Source: Oscillatoriales cyanobacterium
Lineage (GTDB): Bacteria; Cyanobacteriota; Cyanobacteriia; Cyanobacteriales; Microcoleaceae
Assembly (NCBI GenBank): GCA_004292955.1
Contig: RDXX01000087.1
Location: 1 to 35,259, forward strand
DNA length: 35,259 nucleotides
Direction: 5' to 3'
Below are positions 1-7,983 of the stretch, one piece after another. Made by a program: the position numbers and the translations under genes. The notes beneath the pieces were generated by a model. It did not search any database. It was not told the origin of the DNA and saw nothing but the letters and a program-made list of their open reading frames with translations. How positions within the stretch are numbered: position 1 is the first letter of the stretch; every line of letters begins with the position of its first letter.

Positions 1-28
1 AATAGTCTCGTGCGATCGCCCGAGTTGC

Positions 29-70
29 GGACAAAGCTACCCAAATAGTCAAGGATGGGTAGCTTTGTCC
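29..70. repeat. Perfect inverted repeat, possible hairpin
   Basis: The arm GGACAAAGCTACCC (29-42) is followed after 14 bases by its exact reverse complement GGGTAGCTTTGTCC (57-70). There is no T-run on either side, so it is not a typical intrinsic terminator. It could still act as an RNA-stabilising hairpin for a gene outside the window. Confidence 0.55.
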
Positions 71-220
71 ATAAATTAAGTTACAGTTTCAAACCCCGTC
101 GCCGGCGAACGACACAAAGGAAGCTCGGCAGCAGATGCCAGTAAAGAATGTAACGGATAGAAGGAGAAAGGAAGAAGGAATCCATGGCTGATGTTTGGGC
201 CATTAAGAACGTCCTAACGG

Positions 221-407
221 TTTCTTAGCATCCACCCGAAATCAAGGTACGTTGTTGCGCTTCAGCGCTCCCATCTATCAGAAAGAGCGCTGAAGCGCAA
301 CAACTTACCTAGTCGATTTCTTAGGATCCACCTGAAATCAAGGTACGTTGTTGCGCTTGAGCGCTCCGATATACGCCGAAAGAGCGCTGAAGCGCAACAA
401 CGTACCT
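221..407. repeat. Two tandem copies of a 26-bp-arm palindrome, period 96 bp
   Basis: Copy 1 has arms at 245-270 and 285-310. Copy 2 has arms at 341-366 and 382-407. Each arm begins AGGTACGTTGTTGCGCTT and each hairpin has one mismatch. The sequence before each palindrome (from 221 and from 317) is also repeated, so the whole 96-bp unit was duplicated. A half-site ending in CAACAACGTACCT also occurs near 27044-27057. This looks like a dispersed non-autonomous palindromic element. Confidence 0.75.
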
Positions 408-476
408 AAACGTACCCAGTCGATCGCTCTAACACTTTTTTGTCTCAACCGGCCCCTACAAACCAAAACTTCCCAC

Positions 477-2897
477 TTATCGCTGTGCGTGCTCCTCCAG
501 TAAAGCCTTCGCTCTCGGCTTGTAAATCAGATAAAACAGCGCTTCTATGTAGCGGAGCATATCTTCGCGGTTTTCCTTGGACGAGTAGTTCCAGAAACCG
601 TAAGTCCGGGCCAGAGTCAGCAGCTTGGTAGTGTGAATTTTCCAAGTATACGTGCTGTAAACTCTGTCAATTCCTCGCGTTGAAATTTCGTACCAATAGT
701 TGGGATTCTGTTCGCATTTCGATAAAAAATCGAGAATTTCTTGGGCAGTTTCCTCGTGGTTGGTCGGGTTGATATAGAACCCATTTACTCCATCTTGAAT
801 GATTTCTATCGGCCCGCCAAACTGCGTCCCGAAAGTCGGAATCCCGGTAATCATTGCTTCGAGAATTGTCAAGCCGAAAGCTTCAAATAAGGCTGGCTGT
901 ACAAATATACCTTGGCCGTCGGCGATTACCCGGTAGATTTCACCGGACAGGCTTTTGGACAGCCGCACTCCCAGCCAGCGAATTTTACCGTGCAGCTTGT
1001 ATTGCTCGATAATTGCGTAAAGTTTTTTAATTTCTTCGGCTTCTTCGTAGTCTTCGGTTTCTTCGACTCTCAGCTTGCCGGCTACTAAAATTAAGTTGCA
1101 TTTTGCTTGCAATTCCTCGCTTTTGCCAAACAATTCTGCTAAGCCTGTCAGGTTTTTAATGCGATCGAGCCGGGCCATCGAAAACAGAGGGCGCTTTTGC
1201 GGGTCGTCGAGTGTTCCGAACACCTGTTCCGGGTCTTCGAGGGTAAACAGCAGTTCGTTGAGCCGATCGCGATCGCCCTGCACCCTATCTTCGTTGCGCG
1301 TGTAGGGGAAATACACGCTTTCGTTCACTCCCGGCGGCACGACATTGAATTTTGGGCTGAACAGCTCAATGCCGTTGACGACGTGGTACAAATCCGGCAT
1401 GGTAAAACAATTGTAAGATTCGTATTGCCCGACACTATCCGGTTTGCCGACAATCTCTTGATAGGTGCTGCTGACAATACAATTAGCCGCATTCATGGCA
1501 AGGATATCGGCAGTAAATTGCAGCGCAAAATGGTATTTATCTTCAGATTCTTGCCAGTACAGATTGCTGAACAAATATTTAGATTTTTCCAGGGCGTGGG
1601 CAATATTGCACTGAGTAATTTTGAGTTTTCGCGACAGCAAAAAAGCCACCAAATTGCCGTCAGAATAGTTGCCAATTATGAAATCTGGCTTGCCCTGAAA
1701 CTCTGCCAGTAGTTCTTTTTCAGCATCGATCGCGTAAGTTTCCAAATAAGGCCAAATCTCGAACCGAGAAATCCAATTTTGAGTCAATTTAGGATTGAAT
1801 TCCCGGAAGGGAACCCGCAAAATCCAAGCATTTTCGGTGCCGTAAACTTTTTCCAAACGTTCGTTGCAGCGCGTGCCATCACTGTTTGGAATTAACCTGG
1901 TGAGAATAATTACTTTTGGTTTTACACCTAAACTATCGAGACCGGCAAGATGAATGTCTTCTTGCAGTTGTCTCTCTAAATTCTTCGCTTGATCGAGCAC
2001 GTAAACTACTTGACCGCCCGTATCCGGACGCCCCAACACTCCTTCTTGACCGAACCAGCCGTGAGGAGAAACTAGGACGATTTTGAAAATCATCGGAATC
2101 CGAGAAATAAATGCTTCTAGGGTTTGGGGATCGGGGGAATCAATTAATTCGTCGAGAATTCCTAGAGTTTCCTGCACGCGGGCTGCGGTATTTCCCCAAC
2201 CTGCATCCAAACCCATCATTTGCAGGACGAATTTAAATCTCTCGTAGGGTTCATCTTCAGAAAGTTCGCTGACAAAGGTGAGGGCTTTTTTGACTTGTTC
2301 TGAAAGTTGTTCTTGAGATTTTATGCGATCGTTAATTAGTAATTGTACGCCGTTGTAGCGGTGAATACGCAAGAAATCAAATAGAGTTTCCTGCCACTGT
2401 TTGGAGTCTTGAAACAGTTTGCTGGAGAGGTAGCGGTTGAGGAATTGCACTCCTTTGCCGATGTTCTTGGGGTCGCGTATGGAGGGGGAATAGTCGTAAA
2501 AAGGGCCGAAATCTAGTTCGAGGATGTCGCCTTCTTGGGGGTGAAAGTGGTTGACGAAGCGATCGCGCACGTCGAGCAATTCTTGCACTGTCATCGGTTC
2601 CAGTGTCAAGTCATCTCCAACTCGCACTATTTCCATTGTCGCAATTTTGGGCCGCAGCAGGACGCAAAGACTGCCTGGTTCGAGAATAATTTCCTGAACG
2701 TAGTAAATCAGTTTGCTCAAATGAGAGGATTGATGAAACTGTTGGGACTTTTCGTATTTGGTGCAGTAGGCGGCAAAAGCGCTAACTATATCGTTTCGCA
2801 ATAAATATTTGTTTCCCAAAGCCCGCAAATCGCTGGCAAATTGCCGCAAGTCGGTTTTTTCGTCGCTGGCAATAACAGCCTCAAAGAGTTCAGACAT
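477..2897 (-). CDS. susA: Sucrose synthase
   Basis: The enzyme reversibly interconverts sucrose plus a nucleoside diphosphate with NDP-glucose plus fructose. In cyanobacteria it mainly cleaves sucrose in the cytoplasm. The 806-aa product matches the usual length of cyanobacterial SusA. An N-terminal regulatory region (about 1-270) is followed by a GT-B glycosyltransferase part. That part starts with the HGWFG motif near residue 279 and the glycine-rich GRPDTGGQ stretch, and it ends with the retaining GT4 motif FEAFGLTILE at about 671-680, which carries both conserved glutamates. The start at 2897 is chosen over an ATG 22 codons upstream because GGGAG lies six bases before it and because it gives the family's length and N-terminus. 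A terminator-like hairpin at 2935-2972 separates it from the upstream peptidase gene. No sucrose-phosphate synthase gene is nearby. Confidence 0.95.
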   Translation of the reverse strand: MSELFEAVIASDEKTDLRQFASDLRALGNKYLLRNDIVSAFAAYCTKYEKSQQFHQSSHLSKLIYYVQEIILEPGSLCVLLRPKIATMEIVRVGDDLTLEPMTVQELLDVRDRFVNHFHPQEGDILELDFGPFYDYSPSIRDPKNIGKGVQFLNRYLSSKLFQDSKQWQETLFDFLRIHRYNGVQLLINDRIKSQEQLSEQVKKALTFVSELSEDEPYERFKFVLQMMGLDAGWGNTAARVQETLGILDELIDSPDPQTLEAFISRIPMIFKIVLVSPHGWFGQEGVLGRPDTGGQVVYVLDQAKNLERQLQEDIHLAGLDSLGVKPKVIILTRLIPNSDGTRCNERLEKVYGTENAWILRVPFREFNPKLTQNWISRFEIWPYLETYAIDAEKELLAEFQGKPDFIIGNYSDGNLVAFLLSRKLKITQCNIAHALEKSKYLFSNLYWQESEDKYHFALQFTADILAMNAANCIVSSTYQEIVGKPDSVGQYESYNCFTMPDLYHVVNGIELFSPKFNVVPPGVNESVYFPYTRNEDRVQGDRDRLNELLFTLEDPEQVFGTLDDPQKRPLFSMARLDRIKNLTGLAELFGKSEELQAKCNLILVAGKLRVEETEDYEEAEEIKKLYAIIEQYKLHGKIRWLGVRLSKSLSGEIYRVIADGQGIFVQPALFEAFGLTILEAMITGIPTFGTQFGGPIEIIQDGVNGFYINPTNHEETAQEILDFLSKCEQNPNYWYEISTRGIDRVYSTYTWKIHTTKLLTLARTYGFWNYSSKENREDMLRYIEALFYLIYKPRAKALLEEHAQR

Positions 2898-2934
2898 AGA
2901 TACTCCCTTATTTGAGATTTCTGATTTTCGCTCT

Positions 2935-2972
2935 AAAAAAGGGCGATACTGTATTAGTACCACCCTTTTTTT
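2935..2972 (-). terminator. A/T-tailed hairpin between the M32 peptidase and susA
   Basis: Six A residues, an imperfect stem (GGGCGATACT against AGTACCACCC, loop GTATT) and seven T residues form a structure that reads as an intrinsic terminator on both strands. On the minus strand it would end transcripts from the peptidase gene just before the susA leader. It could alternatively be part of the susA 5' untranslated region. It is inferred from structure only. Confidence 0.5.
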
Positions 2973-3028
2973 AGGCGCCTACTTTTTTTAATCTCATTTT
3001 AAAGTCTGCAATCAGAAATTGCTATCCC

Positions 3029-4552
3029 TCAAATGACATAAAATTCCCCGTATTTGTGGCGAATGTAGCGCACAAACGGATCGATAGTTAAAGGTGAACC
3101 GGTGACGCGATCGATCAATTCGACGGCAGTGTATTTGCGGCCGTGGTCGTAGATGTTTTGTTTGAGCCAGTCGTGGAGTACGCTAAAGTTTCCCTGTTCT
3201 ATTTGTGCGGGAATTTCGGGATGGTTTTTGAGTGCGGTTTCGTAGAATTGAGCGCTCATCAAGTTGCCGAGGGTGTAACCTTGAAACATTCCGCCGATCG
3301 TCCCAACATACCAGTGAACATCCTGCATCGCACCGTCGCTGTCGGTAGCGGGGACAACGCCGAGGTCTGTTTTATAGCGATCCTTCCAGGCTTCGGGGAG
3401 GTCTCGCACTGCTAATTTGCCTTCTACCATTGCCAATTCTAGGTCAAAGCGGATGGCGACGTGGAGGTTGTAGGTTACTTCGTCAGCATCGGTGCGGACG
3501 AGCGATCGCGAGACTTTGTTAATGGCGCGGTAAAATGCGTCTGGGGATACTGCGCCCAACTGTTGCGGAAATAGGCTTTGCAATTGCGGGTAAAAATACT
3601 GCCAAAAACCGCGGCTGCGCCCGACTAAATTTTCCCAAAGCCGCGACTGGCTTTCGTGCACGCCGGAGGAAATGCCACCTGCGAGTAGCGTACCTTCAAA
3701 TTCGGGGGAATTGCCGAGTTCGTAGAGGCCGTGTCCGGCTTCGTGGATGCTGCTGAAGAGGGCTTGATCGAGGTGATCTTTGTAGACGCGGGTGGTGATG
3801 CGTACGTCGTCTATGGAGAAGTTGGTCATGAAGGGGTGCAGGGTGGTGTCCTGCCGTCCGCGCTGGAAGTCATACCCCATGAGTTGTACGACTGTGCGGG
3901 TGAATTCTAGCTGTTGAGCTTCGGAGAAGTTTTGGTGCAAGCAGGAGTCGTCAGCGGGAGGTTGTGAGGTGATGGCTTCGACTATGGGTACTAATTCTTG
4001 ACGCAGTTGGGCGAACAGCGGGCGCAGCAGGGATACTTTCATGCCGTAGTCGCTGCGATCGATCAAAGGATCGGCAATGTGTTCGTATCCGGGGAAAAAG
4101 TCGGCGTACTGCCTGCTTAATTCTAAGGTTTTTTCGAGATATGGCTCGACGGCTGCGAAGTTGTTGGCTGCTTTGGCTGTTGCCCAAACTTCGTAGCAGT
4201 CGGCTTGGTGGCGGCAGAGTGCGGACATGAAGGTGGCGGGGACTCTGGCGGCACGATCGTAATCTCTGCGGGCGATGCGGATCAGGCTAGCTGAGGTAGA
4301 GTCATAGGGGAGGGTTTGTTCGTAGAAACGCAAGTCTTCTAGGAGTTCACCTATTTTGGGATCGGTAAATTTTTCGTGGGATATTTGTTTGAGAGTTGCC
4401 AACTGACGGCCTCTCGCAGTTGCACCTTTGGCGGGCATATAAGTCGCCTGATCCCAATGCAACAGTGACGAGGCTGATTCGATGTCGGTAACTTCGCTGA
4501 GATGCGCTGCGAGTTGAGCGAATTTTGCTTGAGTTTTGTCTAGGGTTTGCAT
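3029..4552 (-). CDS. Carboxypeptidase Taq family (M32) metallopeptidase
   Basis: This zinc carboxypeptidase removes C-terminal residues from peptides in the cytoplasm. The 507-aa product has the usual M32 length and family motifs in order: an HPF motif near residues 239-241, a DVRITTR stretch, the zinc site HEAGH at about 270-274, and HESQSR at about 299-304, whose Glu is the expected third zinc ligand. The start at 4552 is preferred to an ATG 22 codons upstream because the extra N-terminus is cysteine- and arginine-rich and unlike the family, while MQTLDKTQ begins the usual helical region. The gene is followed by the hairpin at 2935-2972 and lies about 80 bp after the TPR gene, so the two may be co-transcribed. 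All catalytic residues appear present. Confidence 0.92.
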   Translation of the reverse strand: MQTLDKTQAKFAQLAAHLSEVTDIESASSLLHWDQATYMPAKGATARGRQLATLKQISHEKFTDPKIGELLEDLRFYEQTLPYDSTSASLIRIARRDYDRAARVPATFMSALCRHQADCYEVWATAKAANNFAAVEPYLEKTLELSRQYADFFPGYEHIADPLIDRSDYGMKVSLLRPLFAQLRQELVPIVEAITSQPPADDSCLHQNFSEAQQLEFTRTVVQLMGYDFQRGRQDTTLHPFMTNFSIDDVRITTRVYKDHLDQALFSSIHEAGHGLYELGNSPEFEGTLLAGGISSGVHESQSRLWENLVGRSRGFWQYFYPQLQSLFPQQLGAVSPDAFYRAINKVSRSLVRTDADEVTYNLHVAIRFDLELAMVEGKLAVRDLPEAWKDRYKTDLGVVPATDSDGAMQDVHWYVGTIGGMFQGYTLGNLMSAQFYETALKNHPEIPAQIEQGNFSVLHDWLKQNIYDHGRKYTAVELIDRVTGSPLTIDPFVRYIRHKYGEFYVI

Positions 4553-4632
4553 GATTGGGGTTTGTGGTGCTGTTTTGCCTACAAAGGTTGCAGTGCGGCA
4601 TCGGTATCCATCAATCATTTGCTACCCTGAAA

Positions 4633-5835
4633 TCAAGCTAAAAACCGCACCTGTTCCCGTATTGTACGCAATTTAGAGTCATTCTGGCATAGTTTCCTGT
4701 ATTTTTCCGGATTTAGTTCGATCGCCTTTGATAAGTTTTGGATCGCTTTCTGAATGCTGGTTTCTACAGCTTTGGGGCTGTTTTTGCGATCGCCTGCTGC
4801 TTTTTCTAGGGCGTAGACGCAGGCTTTTTGATAGTAAAGATTTGGATCGTCGGGTGTAATGGCGATAATGCGATCGTAGGAAGCGATCGCTTCGGTAAAG
4901 CGTTCGATTTTTTTGAGGGCGACAGCGCGGTTGTACCAGGCTTCGATGTTTTCGGGCTGCAACTCTAGGGTTTTGTCCCAGGAAGCGATTGCTTTTTTAA
5001 ACTGTTTTAAATTTACTAAGGCTAAGCCACGGTTGTACCAGGTTTCGCTGTCGTCTGGCTTGAGTTCGATCGCTTTGTCCCAGGAGGCGATCGCGTTTTC
5101 AAATTGTCCCATTTGGGCGATCGCCGTGCCGCGTTTGTTCCAGACTTCCGGGGAATTCGGGCGCAGTTGCAGAGTTTTGTCGTAGGAAGCAACGGCTTCG
5201 GCGTAGAGTTTTTCCTCGGCTAGGGCTAAGCCGCGGTTGTACCAAGCTTGATGCAAGTCTGGTTTTAGTTTGATCGCTTTGTCGTAGGAAGCGATCGCGG
5301 CTGCATTTTGCCCGGAGTGTTTCAGCGCAAATGCCTTGTTGTACCAAGCTTCCGAGTAGTCTGCTTGAATGGCGATCGCCTTGTCATAGGATGCGAGGGC
5401 TTCTGAGAATTTTTCTAAGTTGACGAGGGTGTTGCCGCGGTTCGTCCAAGCTTCGTGATAGTCTGGCTTGAGTTCGATCGCCTGTTCGTAGGAAGCGATC
5501 GCTTCTGAGAGTCTGTTTAGCTTCCGCAACACGTTCGCGCGATTGTACCACGCTTCTGCATTTTTTGGTTGAATTTTTAAAGATTTGTTGTAAGCGGAGA
5601 TTGCTTCGGGTAGCTGTCCCAACTTTCTGAAGGCTACGCCTTTGTTGTACCAAGCTTCGTGAAATTTTGGTTCGAGTTCGATCGCCTTAGACCAAGATTC
5701 GAGCGCTGCGGACAAGCGTCCCATTGATTCTAGGGCGTTTCCGCGATCGTAGAACGTTTGAGCGTTTTGGGCGTTGGGTGATATGGATTGTTCTCCAGAT
5801 TCGATCGCTTTTTCTCTGTTAGCTAACTTTTGCAA
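4633..5835 (-). CDS. TPR-repeat protein (about nine TPR units)
   Basis: The 400-aa product is almost entirely tetratricopeptide repeats, 34 residues each, from about residue 26 to 330. Most units begin with a variant of EAWYNRG and end with AIELKPDY-like residues. TPR arrays are protein-binding scaffolds, and the partner cannot be told from sequence. No signal peptide or membrane segment is visible. The C-terminal 35 residues (AIELNPEKYRKL ... REQVRFLA) form a short tail that recurs in the TPR protein at 6811-7983. The reading frame begins with TTG at 5835, with GAGG about nine to ten bases upstream. No ATG lies further upstream in a sensible position. Repeated codons for the TPR units make the DNA internally repetitive. 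Confidence 0.85.
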   Translation of the reverse strand: MQKLANREKAIESGEQSISPNAQNAQTFYDRGNALESMGRLSAALESWSKAIELEPKFHEAWYNKGVAFRKLGQLPEAISAYNKSLKIQPKNAEAWYNRANVLRKLNRLSEAIASYEQAIELKPDYHEAWTNRGNTLVNLEKFSEALASYDKAIAIQADYSEAWYNKAFALKHSGQNAAAIASYDKAIKLKPDLHQAWYNRGLALAEEKLYAEAVASYDKTLQLRPNSPEVWNKRGTAIAQMGQFENAIASWDKAIELKPDDSETWYNRGLALVNLKQFKKAIASWDKTLELQPENIEAWYNRAVALKKIERFTEAIASYDRIIAITPDDPNLYYQKACVYALEKAAGDRKNSPKAVETSIQKAIQNLSKAIELNPEKYRKLCQNDSKLRTIREQVRFLA

Positions 5836-6298
5836 GGGTTTTCACCTCAGTATGTAAAATTGTCGTTTTTTCTTTTATATGCGATGTTTTTCGCCATCTG
5901 CCATCTAATGGTGGCGATTGTACCTTAATTTTGTTATTGTTGACAATCTTACCTAAATTGGAGAACTTTTGCAATTTTTTATCGTTGAATTCTAAGTAAT
6001 TTTGTCTTCGGTGTTGATTTGGATGTATGGATTTTTACTAAAATTTTTCGGGAATTGCGTAGAAGAGTGGAAAGGGCGATGAAGATGACAGAATTAGGTT
6101 GAAAGAGTAAGTAATGGCGATCGGCAGAAACCCGATTTTGCAAACAAACCAGGTTTCTGAGTATTTATTCGTTATATCAATTCCGTTGCATCGGAGTTAA
6201 TATAACCCGAAATCAGGACACGGCAGATGACCCGGCGGTTGAAACCGCGTCTATACAAACCAAGTCCGCCTACGCGGACTAAGAAATAAGGGAGATAT
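5836..6298. other. Gene-free spacer with a dispersed repeat
   Basis: Most of this stretch is AT-rich with no coding frame. It probably contains the promoter of the TPR gene on its left. Near 6127-6162 lies an imperfect CAGAAACCCG ... CAGGTTTCTG repeat, and at 6232-6282 a two-hairpin dispersed repeat listed separately. Confidence 0.5.
6232..6282 (-). repeat. Two-hairpin dispersed repeat, copy 1
   Basis: On the minus strand it reads CTTAGTCCGCGTAGGCGGAC, then TTGGTTTGTATAGACG, then a GCGGTTTCAACCGC palindrome. Related copies lie at 9458-9506 and 30021-30070 in the opposite orientation. GTCCGC/GCGGAC and GCGGTT/AACCGC are two short hairpins. Confidence 0.7.
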
Positions 6299-6691
6299 TT
6301 AAGCTAGATATGGTTTACCGTCAGCTATAGTATAAATGTCTTCTTGGGGGTCGAGAATCGAACCAAAATTAGGATCGATCGCTGTTTTAATCCATTCTGA
6401 GTCGTGGAATGGCAAGCCATCAGCTAAAGTGTAGATATCTTCCGCTGAGTCTCTCAGAGAATCAAAGGCTGGATTTGCGATCGCAGCTTTTAGCCATTCA
6501 TATTCTTGTAGTTTTGCTTTGTCAATCAGGGCGGCTTCTAATGCTTCTAGCCGCTTCAGATCGGCATAAGTAATAATAGCAGCGATCGCCCTTCCTTCCT
6601 GTTCTATGACAATTCGTTCTCCAGTATCCTCAACGCGGGCGATGAGTTCGGGAAATCTGTCATTAGTTACAGTTACATTTAGTTGAGTCAT
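6299..6691 (-). CDS. Phd/YefM-like antitoxin with duplicated C-terminal module
   Basis: The first about 55 residues (MTQLNVTVTNDRFPELIARV, then ERIVIEQEGRAIAAIITYADLKRLE) fit the Phd/YefM fold. Members of that fold bind DNA as dimers and neutralise a toxin through their C-terminal tail. The remainder is unusual: a roughly 33-residue module (EWLKAAIANPAF ... EDIYTLADGLPF) is followed by a second copy (EWIKTAIDPNFG ... EDIYTIADGKPY). A GAGG ribosome binding site precedes the ATG. No RelE, Doc or PIN-type toxin gene lies within several hundred bases, so it is an orphan antitoxin or a stand-alone regulator. The 130-aa length exceeds the usual 75-100 aa because of the duplication. Confidence 0.75.
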   Translation of the reverse strand: MTQLNVTVTNDRFPELIARVEDTGERIVIEQEGRAIAAIITYADLKRLEALEAALIDKAKLQEYEWLKAAIANPAFDSLRDSAEDIYTLADGLPFHDSEWIKTAIDPNFGSILDPQEDIYTIADGKPYLA

Positions 6692-6810
6692 CTTTTACCT
6701 CGCTATTAATCTATCATAAAGTGTTTGTGATGCTGTAGGGGCGGGTTCACCAACAATTTCTGCCAATAACTAACAATCTCATAAACCCGCCCCCACCCAA
6801 CGGCTAATCC

Positions 6811-7983
6811 CTATCCTTGAATCAAGGCTTGAAACCGAACATCAGATCGCATACTGTCAAAATCCGAGTCAGTTTTTGCCATTTCTCGCCATTCATCAGG
6901 ATTCAGATTGATAGCTTGCTGCAAATTCTGAATAGCTTGGTCAATCTGACTGTGCAACGCATAGCAGCAAGCTTTATTATAAAATGCAGATGTGTCATCT
7001 GGTTTGAATTCTAAGGCTTTGTCGTAGGAGGCGATCGCATCTTCTAGCCTGCCTAAATTACGCAGTGCAATGCCCCGATTGTTCCAGGCTTCGTGATAAT
7101 CTGGTTTGATTTCTAAGGCTTTGTCGTAGGAGGCGATCGCATCTTCTAGCCTGCCTAAATCATCCAGTGCACTGCCCCGATTGATCCAGGCTTCGTGTTT
7201 ATCTGGTTTGAATTCTAAGGCTTTGTCGTAGGAGGCGATCGCCTTTGCATAATCTTCAGCCGAGCGATACAATAAAGCTTGTTCAAAAAACAATTCAGCT
7301 TTTTGTTCTGATGTTTGCCCATCCTCATCAATTAAACCTTGAAGCCTCACCAATTCCCGTTTCCGCGCTTCGGGAGTCAAAGCTAGATATTCTTCTAACT
7401 GCCATCTTTCCGAACAAGCCTGCATTGATTCGGCTTGCAAGCTTTCCTGATCCATCGAAAACTTAAATAAGCTCGATCGCCAATCAAAAAAGTCCGGCGC
7501 GCGATGAATAAAATATTCAATACCGAACTTAGGCAAAAGAAAAACAAAACAAATTTTAAAATTATCTAGAAAACGCTCTCGCTGCTGGTTGATATTCATT
7601 AAAACAGGTGGCACTCCCCGCCAACTGTAAGAATAAATATCCTTGCTTTCCCATCCGATCGCCCTTTTTTCTCGTTCGTATTCATCAAACGAATATTCTA
7701 AGCCTGTCACAAACAAAATATTAATTTCATCTCGTTTTGGCAACTCTTCAATTAAATTATAAAAATTATAAACCGACTCATTCAGCGGCAACACCTCAAC
7801 CTTTTTCCGAGGGAAATCTGTTTGAACTTTCGCAATCAATCGTTTCCCCTCCGACGGCACACACTCCACAAACAACAACCGGAAACCATTTGTCCGTCTG
7901 AGAGTGCGTACCAGAGATTCATATTCTTCCTCCGGTGTTGCTGGTGGCAAATCTTCGTCCCAATCAATGATTTCCGATGTCAT
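6811..7983 (-). CDS. TPR protein with unrecognised N-terminal domain, partner of the ATPase gene
   Basis: The 390-aa product has an N-terminal alpha/beta region (about 1-175) with hydrophobic strands such as GFRLLFVECV and INILFVTGLEY, and an aromatic segment YFIHRAPDFFDWRS. It looks like a STAND/NTPase-type fold, but I see no P-loop. An 'inactive NTPase' reading is an inference. A helical linker leads to about three or four TPRs (about 230-350), two or three of which are nearly identical at the DNA level. The last 30 residues (INLNPDEWREM ... DVRFQALIQG) match the tail of the TPR protein at 4633-5835. The start codon overlaps the stop of the ATPase gene (ATGA, 7980-7983), so the two are translationally coupled and probably work together. 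Function is unknown. Confidence 0.8.
   Translation of the reverse strand: MTSEIIDWDEDLPPATPEEEYESLVRTLRRTNGFRLLFVECVPSEGKRLIAKVQTDFPRKKVEVLPLNESVYNFYNLIEELPKRDEINILFVTGLEYSFDEYEREKRAIGWESKDIYSYSWRGVPPVLMNINQQRERFLDNFKICFVFLLPKFGIEYFIHRAPDFFDWRSSLFKFSMDQESLQAESMQACSERWQLEEYLALTPEARKRELVRLQGLIDEDGQTSEQKAELFFEQALLYRSAEDYAKAIASYDKALEFKPDKHEAWINRGSALDDLGRLEDAIASYDKALEIKPDYHEAWNNRGIALRNLGRLEDAIASYDKALEFKPDDTSAFYNKACCYALHSQIDQAIQNLQQAINLNPDEWREMAKTDSDFDSMRSDVRFQALIQG
6997..7243 (-). repeat. Near-identical 102-bp coding repeats (TPR units)
   Basis: The string ATCTGGTTTGA(A/T)TTCTAAGG starts at 6997, 7099 and 7201, a period of exactly 102 bp or 34 codons. It is followed in each copy by GCTTTGTCGTAGGAGGCGAT. 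Such nucleotide identity suggests recent amplification or gene conversion of TPR units. Confidence 0.85.

Larger units (their letters stand above)
1..476. other. Gene-free spacer downstream of susA, rich in palindromes
   Basis: No convincing gene is present. The stretch holds a perfect 14-bp inverted repeat at 29-70 and two tandem copies of a long palindrome at 245-407, both listed separately. A 34-codon reading frame on the minus strand (185 to 81) has no ribosome binding site and is not called. Confidence 0.6.

Noticed and set aside
81..185. 34-codon minus-strand frame with an Arg-rich end in the left spacer
   Set aside because: It has no ribosome binding site and matches no small protein I know. 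It may be chance in a repeat-rich spacer.
1197..1712. 171-codon plus-strand frame antisense to sucrose synthase
   Set aside because: It is a shadow of the highly conserved susA frame and has no independent support.
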